From assembly GCA_029974855.1 (NCBI GenBank), contig JARKQO010000089.1, positions 1 through 48,694 of the forward strand: DNA of 48,694 nt, written 5' to 3'. Each line of letters starts with the position of its first letter. Within the stretch, counting starts at the first letter, position 1. Both the position numbers and the translations under genes were made by a program. This DNA comes from Eubacteriales bacterium. GTDB taxonomy: Bacteria > Bacillota_A > Clostridia > Christensenellales > Aristaeellaceae. The notes under the pieces are model-generated. The model was not told the DNA's origin. It saw only the letters and a list, made by a program, of their open reading frames with translations, and did not search any database. Positions 30,467 through 39,223 of the stretch are shown here, piece after piece.

Positions 30467-31495
30467 TCACGCGAAGGCTTGGTACACCGCGATGATATTC
30501 TCCGGCGGGATATCCGGCTGGAACAGGTGGGTGGGGGCCAGGACGTAGCCGGGCCCCAGGATATCGAAGTACCGATGGGCCTGGGCGTGGATCTCCTCCG
30601 CCGTGGCGGTGGGCAGCAGGCCCTGTACGTCCATGCCGCCGTGGAAGCAAATCTGCCCCTTGTACCTGGCCAGCGCTTCCGGCTGCATGTTTTCACCCAC
30701 CGGCTGCAGCGGATTTTGTACGTCCACGCCGGCGCGGATGATGTCCGGAAGGAAGCTGCTGATATCCCCGCAAGAGTGGAAGAACAGCCCCGCGCCGAAA
30801 CCATGGGCCAGATCCGCCATCTCCTTCAGATAGGGGAAAATGAACGTCTGGAACATCTCCCGGGAGATGAGCGGGCCCCGCTGGGCCCCCAAATCGCTGA
30901 GCACCACGAACAGATCGATGCGTCCGCCGCTGGCCTCCCAGGCCCGGCGGTAATCCTCCAGGTAGAAGTCGGTGAACTTGCGGCTCATCCACTGGGTCCA
31001 CGCCGGATTTTCGCACATGTCTATCATGGCATTTTCCATGCCGCGCACCAAAGTGGGCCGCTGCCACACATCGGCGAAGCCGTACCGCACCGCACAGCCC
31101 TTGTCCCGGATTTCCCGGCAGCGCTCGCCCAGCAGGCGATAGTCGAAGACGTCGTTGTCAGGCCAGGGAAAGGCCTGGATTTCCTCCAGGCTTTCCGCCT
31201 GCGACAGCGCGCCGGGCATGTCGTCGCGCATCTTCCCGTATTCCAGCTGGCGGTATACATAGCGCTCGCCCCAGTAATTCTGGTAGACGCCGTCGCCCAG
31301 GTGGGTCTCCGGGGGCGCGATGGCGTCGGTCTCCCGGATATCTACCCGCATCTCATCCAGGAAACGATCCAGATCCCGATGGCCCAGGTACTGGTACAAT
31401 CGTTCCTTGGTGACCTCTTCCGCCCAGAAATCAGTGGGGGGACGGTCCACGGGCTCACCTCGCAGGGCGCACCGCAGCCTCTCTCTGCCGGTCAT
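30467..31495 (-). CDS. URO-D superfamily protein 2
   Basis: 342 residues. Starts TGRERLRCALRGEPVDRPPTDFW, the usual opening of URO-D-like proteins in sugar loci. It has FFHSCGDISSFLPDII with His-x-Cys, but the C-terminal third zinc-ligand site is APTHLFQPDIPPENII, without Cys, as in many uncharacterised relatives. So paralogues 1 and 2 differ at the metal site and may form a heteromer or act in sequence. Its start follows a strong terminator hairpin (31512-31543), so it is expressed by readthrough or from its own promoter. Confidence 0.82.
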   Translation of the reverse strand: MTGRERLRCALRGEPVDRPPTDFWAEEVTKERLYQYLGHRDLDRFLDEMRVDIRETDAIAPPETHLGDGVYQNYWGERYVYRQLEYGKMRDDMPGALSQAESLEEIQAFPWPDNDVFDYRLLGERCREIRDKGCAVRYGFADVWQRPTLVRGMENAMIDMCENPAWTQWMSRKFTDFYLEDYRRAWEASGGRIDLFVVLSDLGAQRGPLISREMFQTFIFPYLKEMADLAHGFGAGLFFHSCGDISSFLPDIIRAGVDVQNPLQPVGENMQPEALARYKGQICFHGGMDVQGLLPTATAEEIHAQAHRYFDILGPGYVLAPTHLFQPDIPPENIIAVYQAFA

Positions 31496-31511
31496 AGTAT
31501 CCTTCCCCTTT

Positions 31512-31543
31512 ATAAAACGCCGTCCGTACTTGTCGGACGGCGT
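31512..31543 (-). terminator. Terminator between permease and URO-D genes
   Basis: Minus strand: ACGCCGTCCG-ACAAGTA-CGGACGGCGT, 10-bp perfect stem (31517-31543) followed by TTTAT. It would limit expression of the metabolic genes relative to the transporter. Confidence 0.8.
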
Positions 31544-31564
31544 ATGATGCGATGCCTATACCCC

Positions 31565-32545
31565 TTACTCTTGTCCCTTCTTGGATTGCAGCAGCACCGC
31601 AATGAGGATGATGGACCCCTTCACCAGGCCGGTGAGGAATGGGGGAATGCGGGCCGCCACCAGCAAGCTCTCGATCATTTGCAGGGAGAGCGCACCGAAG
31701 AAGGTACCCGCGATGCGCCCGCGTCCTCCATTGAAGGAGGTGCCGCCGATGACCGCCGCCGCGATGGCATCCAGCTCGTAATTCTGGCCCGCCGTGGCCG
31801 CCGTGACCGAGGACAGGCGGGAGGTGAACAGGAAGGAGGTGATACCCACCATCAGGCCCAGCACCATGAAAATCTGCATCTTGACCTTGTGGACGCTTAC
31901 ACCGGCCAGCCTTGCGGCCGTCTCATTGGAGCCCACGGCATAGATGTACCGGCCGAACTTGGTCTGGATGGAGATGAAGGCCATGATGAGGGCCAATACG
32001 ATGAAAATGAACGCCAGGTTGGGGATGCCCAGGGTGTAGCCTGCCGCGACGAGGCGGAAGGAGGACAATATCTGGCTGTCCACATTGAAGGGGCCACCCT
32101 GTCCCAGCTGCACGATGATGGAACGGAAGATGGAGGTGGTGGCCAAAGTGACGATGAAGGGCGCGATTTTGCCCTTGGTGATAAAGAAGCCGTTGAAACT
32201 GGTCAGCAGCGTGGAAAATGCCAGGCAGAAAATCAACATCAGCCAGGGGGAGCCGGTGGCATTGAGCACCAGCACGCCCAGCCCGGCGGTAATGGCGATG
32301 TTGGAGCCGATGGACAGGTCAATCATCCCGGCGATGATGACAAAGGTCATGCCCAGCGCCAGAATGCCCTTGATGGTGCTCTGCATCACCAGAGTGGAGA
32401 GGCTGGCATAGCTGAGGTAGTTGGGGTTGATGATGATCATGATCAACAGCAACAGCAAAAAGGTGAAAAAATACGCGTACTTGGAATAAACCTGCTTGGT
32501 TTTGCCCAACACGTCCAGGCGCGGGGTTGCGGTTTGCTCGCTCAT
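31565..32545 (-). CDS. Sugar ABC transporter permease (RbsC type)
   Basis: 326 residues from ATG 32545, overlapping the ATPase stop (ATGA), with GGAGG upstream. About ten hydrophobic helices. The family motif GMTFVIIAGMIDLSIGSNIAI (first membrane third), TSIFRSIIVQ and AAAVIGGTSFNGGRGRIAGTFFG are those of the ribose/xylose/galactose importer permeases (BPD_transp_2). It would form the membrane channel with the ATPase at 32542-34038 and the binding protein at 34157-35173. Confidence 0.92.
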   Translation of the reverse strand: MSEQTATPRLDVLGKTKQVYSKYAYFFTFLLLLLIMIIINPNYLSYASLSTLVMQSTIKGILALGMTFVIIAGMIDLSIGSNIAITAGLGVLVLNATGSPWLMLIFCLAFSTLLTSFNGFFITKGKIAPFIVTLATTSIFRSIIVQLGQGGPFNVDSQILSSFRLVAAGYTLGIPNLAFIFIVLALIMAFISIQTKFGRYIYAVGSNETAARLAGVSVHKVKMQIFMVLGLMVGITSFLFTSRLSSVTAATAGQNYELDAIAAAVIGGTSFNGGRGRIAGTFFGALSLQMIESLLVAARIPPFLTGLVKGSIILIAVLLQSKKGQE

Positions 32546-34038
32546 TGTGCCACCTCCATATTTGCTCCGGTTGAATAATACATCACATTCGTTTCGGTCA
32601 AATCCGCCCGTTCCAGCATCGCGTTGATTCTGCCCTTGTACATAACGATGCACCGGTCGCAGACACGGTGGATTTCGGGGAATTCGGAGCTGAAGATGAC
32701 GATGCTTTTCCCGGCCTCTACCATTTCGTTGATGAGCTTGTACACCTCGAACTTGGCGCCCACATCGATGCCCTGGGTGGGATTGTCCAAGATGTAGACA
32801 TCAGCGTCGGTCTCCAGCCAGCGGGCCAGGATCACCTTCTGCTGATTGCCGCCGGACAGGGAGGTGATGTAGTGATCTGGATTGCCGTATCTGATATTGG
32901 TAATCTTGACCATTTCATGGAAACGGCTCAAGTCATCTTTCTTTTTGATGATCGGCCCATTTGGGGTTTTGGTGTAGTAGGCCATGGAGGCATTGTTCAG
33001 GATGGAAAGATCGGGCAATACCGAGCGCTCTTTCCGGCTGCGCTGCATCATGCCCATCCCGGCCTTCATCACCCCGCTGATGCTCTTCAGCGACAGCGGC
33101 TTTCCCTTCAGCTTGATGGTACCGCCGGTAAGCTTGCGCGCGCCAAACAGGCATTCAGACAGCTCGCCGCGCCCGTCGCCGAAGAGCCCGGTGATGGCCA
33201 CCACCTCGCCGCATTTGACGGAGAAGGAGATGTCGTGAAAAAACGGCTCACAGCTGAGGTTTTCTGCCTCCAGGTACACCTCTCCGGTGCATTTGGATCC
33301 GCCATGGTGGGTTTCCACCACCGTGCTGCCCACCAGCAGGTTCGTCATCTGCTGTTCATTAATGTCCTTGAATTGGCCGCTCTGGATGAATCTGCCGTCC
33401 CGCAGGACGGTGTAAGTATCGCAGACGGCAAAAAGCTCCGGCATCTTGTGGGAGATGTAGATGAGGCTGACGCCCTCATCCCGCAGCTTCCGCATCAAAC
33501 CGAAAAGAACCTCTATCTCCTTGTTGGTCAGGGAGGTGGTGGGCTCGTCCATGATGATGAGCTTGGCGTCGAACATGATGGACTTGGCTATTTCCACCAG
33601 CTGCTTGCGGGAGGTATCCAAATCCCGCACATAGGCGCACGGGTCGATCTGCAGATTCATCCGCTCCAGCAGCTTCCGGGTCTCCTGAATCATCTGCTTT
33701 TTATTGAGAAGACCGGTCTTTTTCGTGAGTTCCCCCGCCAGGAAGATGTTTTCGTACACCCGGAGATCGTCGATGACGCTGAGCTCCTGGTGGATGAAGC
33801 GTATGCCCATCTTCATCGCCTTTTTGGTGGTCATATCGGATACTTCCTGCCCGTCGATGATGATGGAGCCGGCGGCAGGCCGCAGGATGCCCGCCAGAAT
33901 ATTCATCAGCGTGGACTTGCCCGCACCGTTTTCCCCCAGTAAACCGTGGATTTCCCTCTCGCCTACCGAGAAATTGACATCAATAAGCGCCTGGAACGCT
34001 CCAAAAAACATGGAGATGTTTTCCATACGAAGGTCCAT
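32542..34038 (-). CDS. Sugar ABC transporter ATP-binding protein (RbsA/MglA type)
   Basis: 498 residues with two fused nucleotide-binding domains. The first has GLLGENGAGKSTLMNIL (about residues 32-48) and DEPTTSL. The second has the degenerate P-loop ITGLFGDGRGELSECLFG and an intact signature LSGGNQQKVILARWL with DNPTQGIDVG. One canonical and one modified site is normal for RbsA. It powers sugar uptake. GC and codon use match its neighbours. Confidence 0.93.
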   Translation of the reverse strand: MDLRMENISMFFGAFQALIDVNFSVGEREIHGLLGENGAGKSTLMNILAGILRPAAGSIIIDGQEVSDMTTKKAMKMGIRFIHQELSVIDDLRVYENIFLAGELTKKTGLLNKKQMIQETRKLLERMNLQIDPCAYVRDLDTSRKQLVEIAKSIMFDAKLIIMDEPTTSLTNKEIEVLFGLMRKLRDEGVSLIYISHKMPELFAVCDTYTVLRDGRFIQSGQFKDINEQQMTNLLVGSTVVETHHGGSKCTGEVYLEAENLSCEPFFHDISFSVKCGEVVAITGLFGDGRGELSECLFGARKLTGGTIKLKGKPLSLKSISGVMKAGMGMMQRSRKERSVLPDLSILNNASMAYYTKTPNGPIIKKKDDLSRFHEMVKITNIRYGNPDHYITSLSGGNQQKVILARWLETDADVYILDNPTQGIDVGAKFEVYKLINEMVEAGKSIVIFSSEFPEIHRVCDRCIVMYKGRINAMLERADLTETNVMYYSTGANMEVAQ

Positions 34039-34106
34039 GCTGCCACTCCTCGTCTTCCGAAAATGCGGGCTTCCTTGTGAAAACTCCGCCTCTGCGCCCG
34101 CCTGTG

Positions 34107-34141
34107 AAAAGGCATCCCAGCGGCCCCGCCGCCGGGATGCC
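34107..34141 (-). terminator. Attenuating terminator after the binding-protein gene
   Basis: Minus strand: GGCATCCC-GGCGGC...GCCGC-GGGATGCC hairpin (34111-34141) followed by TTTT. It lies between the binding-protein gene and the ATPase gene, a common way to make more binding protein than transporter. Confidence 0.75.
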
Positions 34142-34156
34142 GGTCAGTCTTGCGTC

Positions 34157-35173
34157 TTAGTACTCTACCACCAGTTGGTTCAGGCTGTCGGGATTGTCCA
34201 GGAAGCCCTGATAATTGTCCAGGGTAATTTCCACGTAGCCGATTTTGACCTGCTTGGGCACTTCCTTGCCATTGACCACATCGTAGCCAACCGCAACGCC
34301 GAAGTCGGTCACACTGGGGGGCACATACACCACACGATGGACGATGTTGAACTGCTCCAGCAGATCCTTGGTGACGGCGATGGTGGTCAGATCCGCGCCC
34401 ATGCCGGCCAGGGCCTTGATGTTCTCCAGGGAGGCGGGGCCTTTGTAGTCCTGCATCGCGTCATAGACGCCCATCGTGGGCTCCCCGTCATGGGTGAAGA
34501 TGGCGTCGATCGACTCCACCAAATCCTGGGGGCTATCGATCAGGAAGCTCTGCATGTAGTCCATGCCCTTGGCGCGCTGCCAGTCGGTGGAGAAGCTCTG
34601 CACGATCTCGATGTTCTCGTGCTTGGCCGCGTTGAAGCCATCGCTGCGCATGGTGGAGGCGGTGGACATGTCGCCGCGGAACTCCAGCACCTGAATCTTC
34701 TCGCCGGCATCCAGCCTGTCCTTGAAGAATTCATTCAGGAAACGGGCGGAGGAAGCGCCGTACTCGACGTTGTCCATGTCCACCTCGGAGATCGGCTCGA
34801 TGTCGGCAATGAGCCTGTCGAACACCACCAGCGGAATGCCGGCGTCGAGGACCTTCTGGGCGCCGGCGCGCAGGTCATCGCCGTTGTGGGGCCACAGCAC
34901 GATGGTATCCACTTTCTCATTGATGAGGGTGTCCAGCTGGTTGTTCTGCTCCGAGGCATCGGCGGAGGTCAGCAGGCGAGGCTCCACACCGGGGTTGTTG
35001 GCCTTGCCGGCCTCCAGACCGGTCTGGGCGCACTGGATGGCCGCCGCCATGAAGCCATGGGTGGCGTTGGGCATGACGAAGCAGAGCTGCTTGTCGCCCT
35101 CGGCGGCGCTGGCGAAGCTAGTCACGGCCAGCATCAGCGTGAGTACCAGGAAGATAGCGAGCAATTTTTTCAT
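34157..35173 (-). CDS. Sugar-binding protein of the ABC transporter (periplasmic-binding type 1)
   Basis: 338 residues; GGAGGAG upstream. A Sec signal peptide (MKKLLAIFLVLTLMLAVTSF) ends ASA-AEG and is cut by signal peptidase I; no lipobox Cys is present. The mature part has the two-lobe ribose-binding fold: CFVMPNATHGFMAAAIQ, TIVLWPHNGDDL, PLVVFDRL (first lobe) and VESIDAIFTHDGEPTMGVYDA (second lobe). The sugar cannot be read from the sequence. Most Bacillota anchor such proteins as lipoproteins, so this one is odd: it may be retained by another means or reflect a lineage habit. Confidence 0.92.
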   Translation of the reverse strand: MKKLLAIFLVLTLMLAVTSFASAAEGDKQLCFVMPNATHGFMAAAIQCAQTGLEAGKANNPGVEPRLLTSADASEQNNQLDTLINEKVDTIVLWPHNGDDLRAGAQKVLDAGIPLVVFDRLIADIEPISEVDMDNVEYGASSARFLNEFFKDRLDAGEKIQVLEFRGDMSTASTMRSDGFNAAKHENIEIVQSFSTDWQRAKGMDYMQSFLIDSPQDLVESIDAIFTHDGEPTMGVYDAMQDYKGPASLENIKALAGMGADLTTIAVTKDLLEQFNIVHRVVYVPPSVTDFGVAVGYDVVNGKEVPKQVKIGYVEITLDNYQGFLDNPDSLNQLVVEY

Positions 35174-35478
35174 AGTTCTCCTCCATTTCTAGATCCGTAT
35201 TTGGGGACAGGTGTGAGTGCCTATTCAATAAGGACATCGTTCCATCCGGGCTAGGAGCGGAGGTCGGGCCGTGCACGCGCACGCTGAACGCGGCAATTGC
35301 CCGGGCTACTTTTCCCACACCAGGACACAGAACCGAACGCCTCACCGAAACATGGGGGATGCAAGACGCGTTGCCTTGCGGGATACATCACTGCGAAACA
35401 TGCCGCTTGCCGATAGAAGGAGATGCGCATCGCCACTTTTGCGGAGCCGTCTGTGTCCGCGGGGGAAACTACGCCAGG
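35174..35478. other. Intergenic region upstream of the transporter operon
   Basis: About 305 GC-rich bases with no gene I can support. The transporter promoter must lie here or further upstream, but I could not pick a convincing -35/-10 pair. Confidence 0.45.
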
Positions 35479-36678
35479 CTAGTTGGTCATCGACTGGAAA
35501 TATCCGCGGCCCGCACCGGGTTCCGTGCTGAAGATGTAGTCCAGCACCTGTACCGCGCCCGCGTAACGAAGAGGCTCCTTTACCCCCAGAAACAGCATCT
35601 GCAGCTCATCATGCTGCAACCAGCTGTTGCGGGCAAAGAAATTATCGATGATGCGGTAGCGTAAATCCCGGAAGGGAAGGAGCCAGTCGCTGTGGATCAC
35701 GATGCGATCCGGCGCGTAGAGTTTGTAGATGTGGTCCAGCCCGATGGAAACGTATTCCACGAATTCATCCATGATGCGCTGAATGCCCTCGTCCTCGGCC
35801 TGCATCAGCGTCGTGACCTGCAGGTGATCCAGCTCGTCTATCTCCAGGCCGGTGCTCTCTTCCACCTTACGGATCAAGGCCTTCTCGGTGGCGCGGACAT
35901 AGGCGTCCAGGCAGCCCCGGTTGCCACAGGAGCAGGGAATGCCGTCGAAGCGGATGGTGGTATGGCCGATTTCTCCGGCGGTGGACTTGGCCCCCCGGAA
36001 TACCCCATCCCGGGTGATGATGCCGGCGCCCATGCCACGGGAGATGGAAAGAGCGATGAGGCCATCGTCGGGCAGGTCGTGGACCCACTTGTCGGCCAGC
36101 GCCATGGCGTTGGCGTTGTTGTCCACCAAGGTGAGCAGATGCAGGCGTTCCTGCAGGTAGCTCTTCACCGGCACGTTGTTCCAACCGCGCAGGATGGGGA
36201 TGTCGTGCACCACGCCGCTCTCGTAACTCACCAAGCCGGGGATGGAGATGCCGATGCCGAAACAGCGATCCTGGGGAATGGCGGTTTTGTCCAACGCCTT
36301 CTTCAGCTCGCAGCGCATCGTATCCAGCGCCTTGAGGTTGTATTCCGGAGGCATCCGGGTGCTGGACTCATACAGCAGATTCAGCTTGATATCATACACA
36401 TAGGTGCTTAACTGGGTATGGGTGATATCCTGGCCCATCAGGTAACCGTAGCGCGGATTGATGTTGTAGAGGATGGCTCGGCGTCCGCCCTGGGATTGGG
36501 CGATACCCTCTTCCACCGCCACGCCCTGGCCCAGCAGCTCATTGATGAAATTGTGCACCGAGGTGCCGGTGAGTCCCAATTCCCGCGCGATGGCCGGCTT
36601 GGAGATGGGCCCCTTTCGGTGCAGTGTTTTGACCACGTCCAGGATGTTGCGTGCCTTTACTTCGTTCATTGCTGCCAT
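35479..36678 (-). CDS. ROK-family transcriptional regulator (XylR/NagC type)
   Basis: 399 residues from ATG 36678 (GGAGGGAG 7 bases upstream). The N-terminal winged helix-turn-helix (about 8-60: ARNILDVVKTLHRKGPISKP, then IARELGLTGTSVHNFI) is followed by a ROK domain. This has DNNANAMALADKW, GEIGHTTI and the zinc motif CSCGNRGC (about residue 250). The ATP-binding DxGGT of kinases reads GQDITHTQL, so it binds sugar but probably does not phosphorylate it. It lies directly upstream of the transporter genes on the same strand and is the likely local regulator. Confidence 0.9.
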   Translation of the reverse strand: MAAMNEVKARNILDVVKTLHRKGPISKPAIARELGLTGTSVHNFINELLGQGVAVEEGIAQSQGGRRAILYNINPRYGYLMGQDITHTQLSTYVYDIKLNLLYESSTRMPPEYNLKALDTMRCELKKALDKTAIPQDRCFGIGISIPGLVSYESGVVHDIPILRGWNNVPVKSYLQERLHLLTLVDNNANAMALADKWVHDLPDDGLIALSISRGMGAGIITRDGVFRGAKSTAGEIGHTTIRFDGIPCSCGNRGCLDAYVRATEKALIRKVEESTGLEIDELDHLQVTTLMQAEDEGIQRIMDEFVEYVSIGLDHIYKLYAPDRIVIHSDWLLPFRDLRYRIIDNFFARNSWLQHDELQMLFLGVKEPLRYAGAVQVLDYIFSTEPGAGRGYFQSMTN

Positions 36679-36829
36679 GGCATCGCTCCCTCCGCCGAAA
36701 CGCACTGCGCTCCTGTCTTCACAGGCAGCGCCTGGGAAGCACATGCGCTTCGTGGTTTCTCCTCTCCGCGAAAAGCTGGCTCTTTGGGTGTTGGGGACGC
36801 TGAAGCAAAACGCGCTGTCTTTCTATGGA

Positions 36830-38149
36830 TTACCCCATGCCCAGGGTATCACGGGCATTGTCATACAGCAGCGCGCGGCAGAAGTCCAGCGCCTGGGCGT
36901 GGGTATAGCGGCCGCTTTGGACCCGCGCGGTCATTACGTCCGCCATGACGTTGCGGATGAGCATCGACTTCCCGTAGGCCCAATCCAGGCAATAGGCGTC
37001 TGTGAAAAAGCCAATCTGCTTGTTGATGGGAATCATATCCAACCGTTCCTCCAGCACCTGGGTCATCAGGGTGGGGTAGAAGTTGTGCCACCAGAAGCCG
37101 ATGGTGTACAGGTTCGGCAGCTCCCGCACCAGGGTGCACAGCGCCTGGTTCTGGGGGGCATTGGCCAGGAAGACCTGGAAGTTGATGTCTTTGTGCCGGC
37201 TTACCACGGCGGCCAGATCGAATAGGGTATCGCCGCGCAGCTTGCTGCCGCTCTCGAAGGGTAAGGGCTCCGCGCCCAGGGCGATCTGCACCACGCCGCC
37301 TTTGTTGTGCCTCTCCACCTCCGTCAGGAACAGCTCCAAAAGGTAGGAGGCGTAGGTGTCCCGCTCCCACACGCCGGCGGAGGCCCGGTTGTCCAGGGCC
37401 TGCTGCATCTCGTCATCGGATACGGTCCGGTAGGTGATATCGGTGGAGAAGCTTTGGGGTACCGCCAGGATATCTTTGAAGGGAATCAAAGCGATGTAGT
37501 GCGCCATGGCATCTTTGGCGTCCTGCACGGTCCGGATGTGGCGTTCCACCTGGGGCGTCTCCGTGAGGGTCACCGGCAGCGGTGCGCCGGTTTCCTGCTT
37601 GTCCCAGGTGACCTCCAGCTCCAGCAGGGCGGTATCGAACTGTCCCCATTGGCAGCGCGCGAAAAAGGCCCATTCCAACGCGTACTGCAGGATGTCGTCG
37701 GCGCTGCCGTCCTTGCGGCGCCACCACTCGGTGGAGAGGCGCCGGATGCCGGCGCGGCGCAGGATTTCCCGGGGCCAGGCGGGGTCCTTCGCCCGATCCT
37801 GAATGATGCCGTGCAAAGTGCGCCAGTTCTCCAGGGTGATATCCTCCACCCACCCGTACAAATCCCGGAGGATGGTTTGGCAAATGTGAAAGATGCTGGT
37901 ATTCTGGATGCGGGGGAGATAGGGCAGGGCACGCTCGATGCGCTCTGTGACCTCGGCCTCGTCCGGCTCCTCGGAAAGGCGTACGCCGTCGGGACATCCG
38001 GCACTGTACAGCTCCGATACCACCATGTGATACAGCAACACGTCATGCAGGCCGCGGGCGGCCAGATGCCCGGCATCCACATGGGTATGGGCATCCAGTG
38101 TCGGTAGCCGCAGGATTTCCGACAACATCGCTTCCCGCTGTTCCAGCAT
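36830..38149 (-). CDS. Uronate isomerase-like amidohydrolase-superfamily protein
   Basis: 439 residues; AGAGGTG 8 bases before ATG. It begins with the metal-binding strand LPTLDAHTHVD (D19, H21, H23) and continues with AARGLHDVLLYHMVVSELY, as in the UxaC/glucuronate-isomerase branch of the amidohydrolases. HDxxxYH-like and NLYTIGFWWHNFYPTL (about 350-365) also fit. UxaC opens hexuronates to keto acids. This is a distant member with changed middle sections, so the substrate may be another aldose or a deoxy or modified sugar. It has its own promoter with a palindromic operator. Confidence 0.75.
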   Translation of the reverse strand: MLEQREAMLSEILRLPTLDAHTHVDAGHLAARGLHDVLLYHMVVSELYSAGCPDGVRLSEEPDEAEVTERIERALPYLPRIQNTSIFHICQTILRDLYGWVEDITLENWRTLHGIIQDRAKDPAWPREILRRAGIRRLSTEWWRRKDGSADDILQYALEWAFFARCQWGQFDTALLELEVTWDKQETGAPLPVTLTETPQVERHIRTVQDAKDAMAHYIALIPFKDILAVPQSFSTDITYRTVSDDEMQQALDNRASAGVWERDTYASYLLELFLTEVERHNKGGVVQIALGAEPLPFESGSKLRGDTLFDLAAVVSRHKDINFQVFLANAPQNQALCTLVRELPNLYTIGFWWHNFYPTLMTQVLEERLDMIPINKQIGFFTDAYCLDWAYGKSMLIRNVMADVMTARVQSGRYTHAQALDFCRALLYDNARDTLGMG

Positions 38150-38173
38150 TACTAATTCACCTCTTTATTTAAC

Positions 38174-38212
38174 CTTATTAATAAGTATAGCCATATGTTA
38201 TGCTTCTGTCAA
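38174..38212 (-). promoter_or_regulatory. Strong promoter with palindromic operator
   Basis: Minus strand: TTGACA (38207-38212), 17-bp spacer, TATACT (38184-38189). The perfect palindrome CTTATTAATAAG (38174-38185) overlaps the end of the -10 box and the transcription start, so a repressor bound there would block initiation of the 38149 gene. Confidence 0.8.
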
Positions 38213-38249
38213 TCCCTTTTTCAAAATTTCCACATTTTTTTGCAGGGGA

Positions 38250-38301
38250 TTGCACAAGAACGGGGGCCGTACGCTGCGATACGGCCCCCGTTCTTGTGCA
38301 A
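38250..38301. repeat. Perfect 22-bp inverted repeat (long hairpin)
   Basis: Arms 38250-38271 and 38280-38301 are exact reverse complements around the 8-base loop CGCTGCGA; the core reads CGGGGGCCGTA / TACGGCCCCCG. It lies 25 bases beyond the stop at 38327 and 38 bases before the next promoter. No T run follows on either strand, so it is a strong mRNA-end structure or Rho-type/pausing element rather than a standard terminator. Confidence 0.85.
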
Positions 38302-38326
38302 AATGCCGATGGAACGGCACCTCTCT

Positions 38327-39184
38327 TTACTCGTGACGAAGGACGGCCTGGTTCAGATCCGGGCTGGAGCGCATGCCGATGTTGGGGAAACGGCCTTCGA
38401 AATGGGCGTGGGAGATCTCCGCCACCTCGTGCACCTCTTCCGGGGTATGGCAGCCGGCCACAATCATATCCTGCGGGCGGATGGTGCTCCAGGTGAAATT
38501 GAGACCCACGTAGGGCGTGCAGCGGCCTGCCGCCATGGATTTGAAAGTCATCACCGGCTTTTGGGCGTGATGGATCATGCTGGCGATATATTCCACCTCT
38601 ACGTGCATCATGAAGCCCAGGCAATTGTACATGGTGGCGTAGGTCTGGATATCATAGCCGTTCTGATCGGAAAAGAGCAGCAGCTCCGGCATGTGGGCGG
38701 TGACGCCGGGGATAAGCCCGGCCTCGCGGATCATGTCGGTGTAATCGCCGATGCGCTCGATGGTCTGGGCATGCAGATTCAGCAGCTGTTCCGCCGCGGA
38801 ATGCTGAATGAGGCAGAAGGAGGCGCCCAGCTTCGCTCCGCGCGCAATGATGGCCTTTGACTCCGCGCGGCCTTCGGGCGTATCCCGCACGTTGAGGATA
38901 GGGGTATCCACGACGACGATATCCTTGCCGCTCTTTTGCCGGGCGTACTCGATGGCGCCGGCCAGCCGCGTGTTCTGGCTCACCGCGCCCATGATGGTAT
39001 CGATGCCGTGGGCCAGATAGGCCTCGAAGATGGGGTAGAGGCTTTTGCTGTCCGGATAGCGGTCTCGAATCATCGCGTCGGCGGCGGAGCCGGTATGGCT
39101 GTAGCCCAGCAGCCAGTTGGTGCCGATGAGGATACGGGAGGTGGAAACACCGGCGACGTCCACTCTGGGAAAGGGATTGTACAT
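38327..39184 (-). CDS. Uncharacterised TIM-barrel-like protein
   Basis: 285 residues. Opens MYNPFPRVDVAGVSTSRILI, then GTNWLLGYSHTG, a start shared by unassigned proteins I associate with sugar loci of gut and environmental anaerobes. Regular strand-helix alternation (DIVVVDTPILN, ASFCLIQHSA, PGVTAHMPELLLF, MMHVEVEYI, PVMTFKSMAAG) suggests a TIM barrel. Conserved His, Asp and Glu at strand ends suggest a metal- or phosphate-dependent aldolase, epimerase or oxidoreductase. It shares an operon with the epimerase-like and MBL genes. No reaction is assigned. Confidence 0.65.
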   Translation of the reverse strand: MYNPFPRVDVAGVSTSRILIGTNWLLGYSHTGSAADAMIRDRYPDSKSLYPIFEAYLAHGIDTIMGAVSQNTRLAGAIEYARQKSGKDIVVVDTPILNVRDTPEGRAESKAIIARGAKLGASFCLIQHSAAEQLLNLHAQTIERIGDYTDMIREAGLIPGVTAHMPELLLFSDQNGYDIQTYATMYNCLGFMMHVEVEYIASMIHHAQKPVMTFKSMAAGRCTPYVGLNFTWSTIRPQDMIVAGCHTPEEVHEVAEISHAHFEGRFPNIGMRSSPDLNQAVLRHE

Positions 39185-39223
39185 GGCTCTACTTCCTTTC
39201 TGTGTAAGGGGAGGTTTGTTGAC

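Noticed and set aside
30419..32578. 719-codon plus-strand frame opposite URO-D and permease genes
   Set aside because: Shadow frame; the minus strand encodes well-known families with good start sites throughout.
35359..35664. 101-codon plus-strand frame with several Cys and His residues upstream of the transporter operon
   Set aside because: It overlaps the end of the ROK regulator in antisense, lacks a start signal and shows no ordered zinc motif.
38250..38301. Terminal inverted repeats of a MITE or insertion sequence
   Set aside because: The arms are separated by only 8 bases, no target-site duplication or transposase is seen, so it is a hairpin and not a mobile element.
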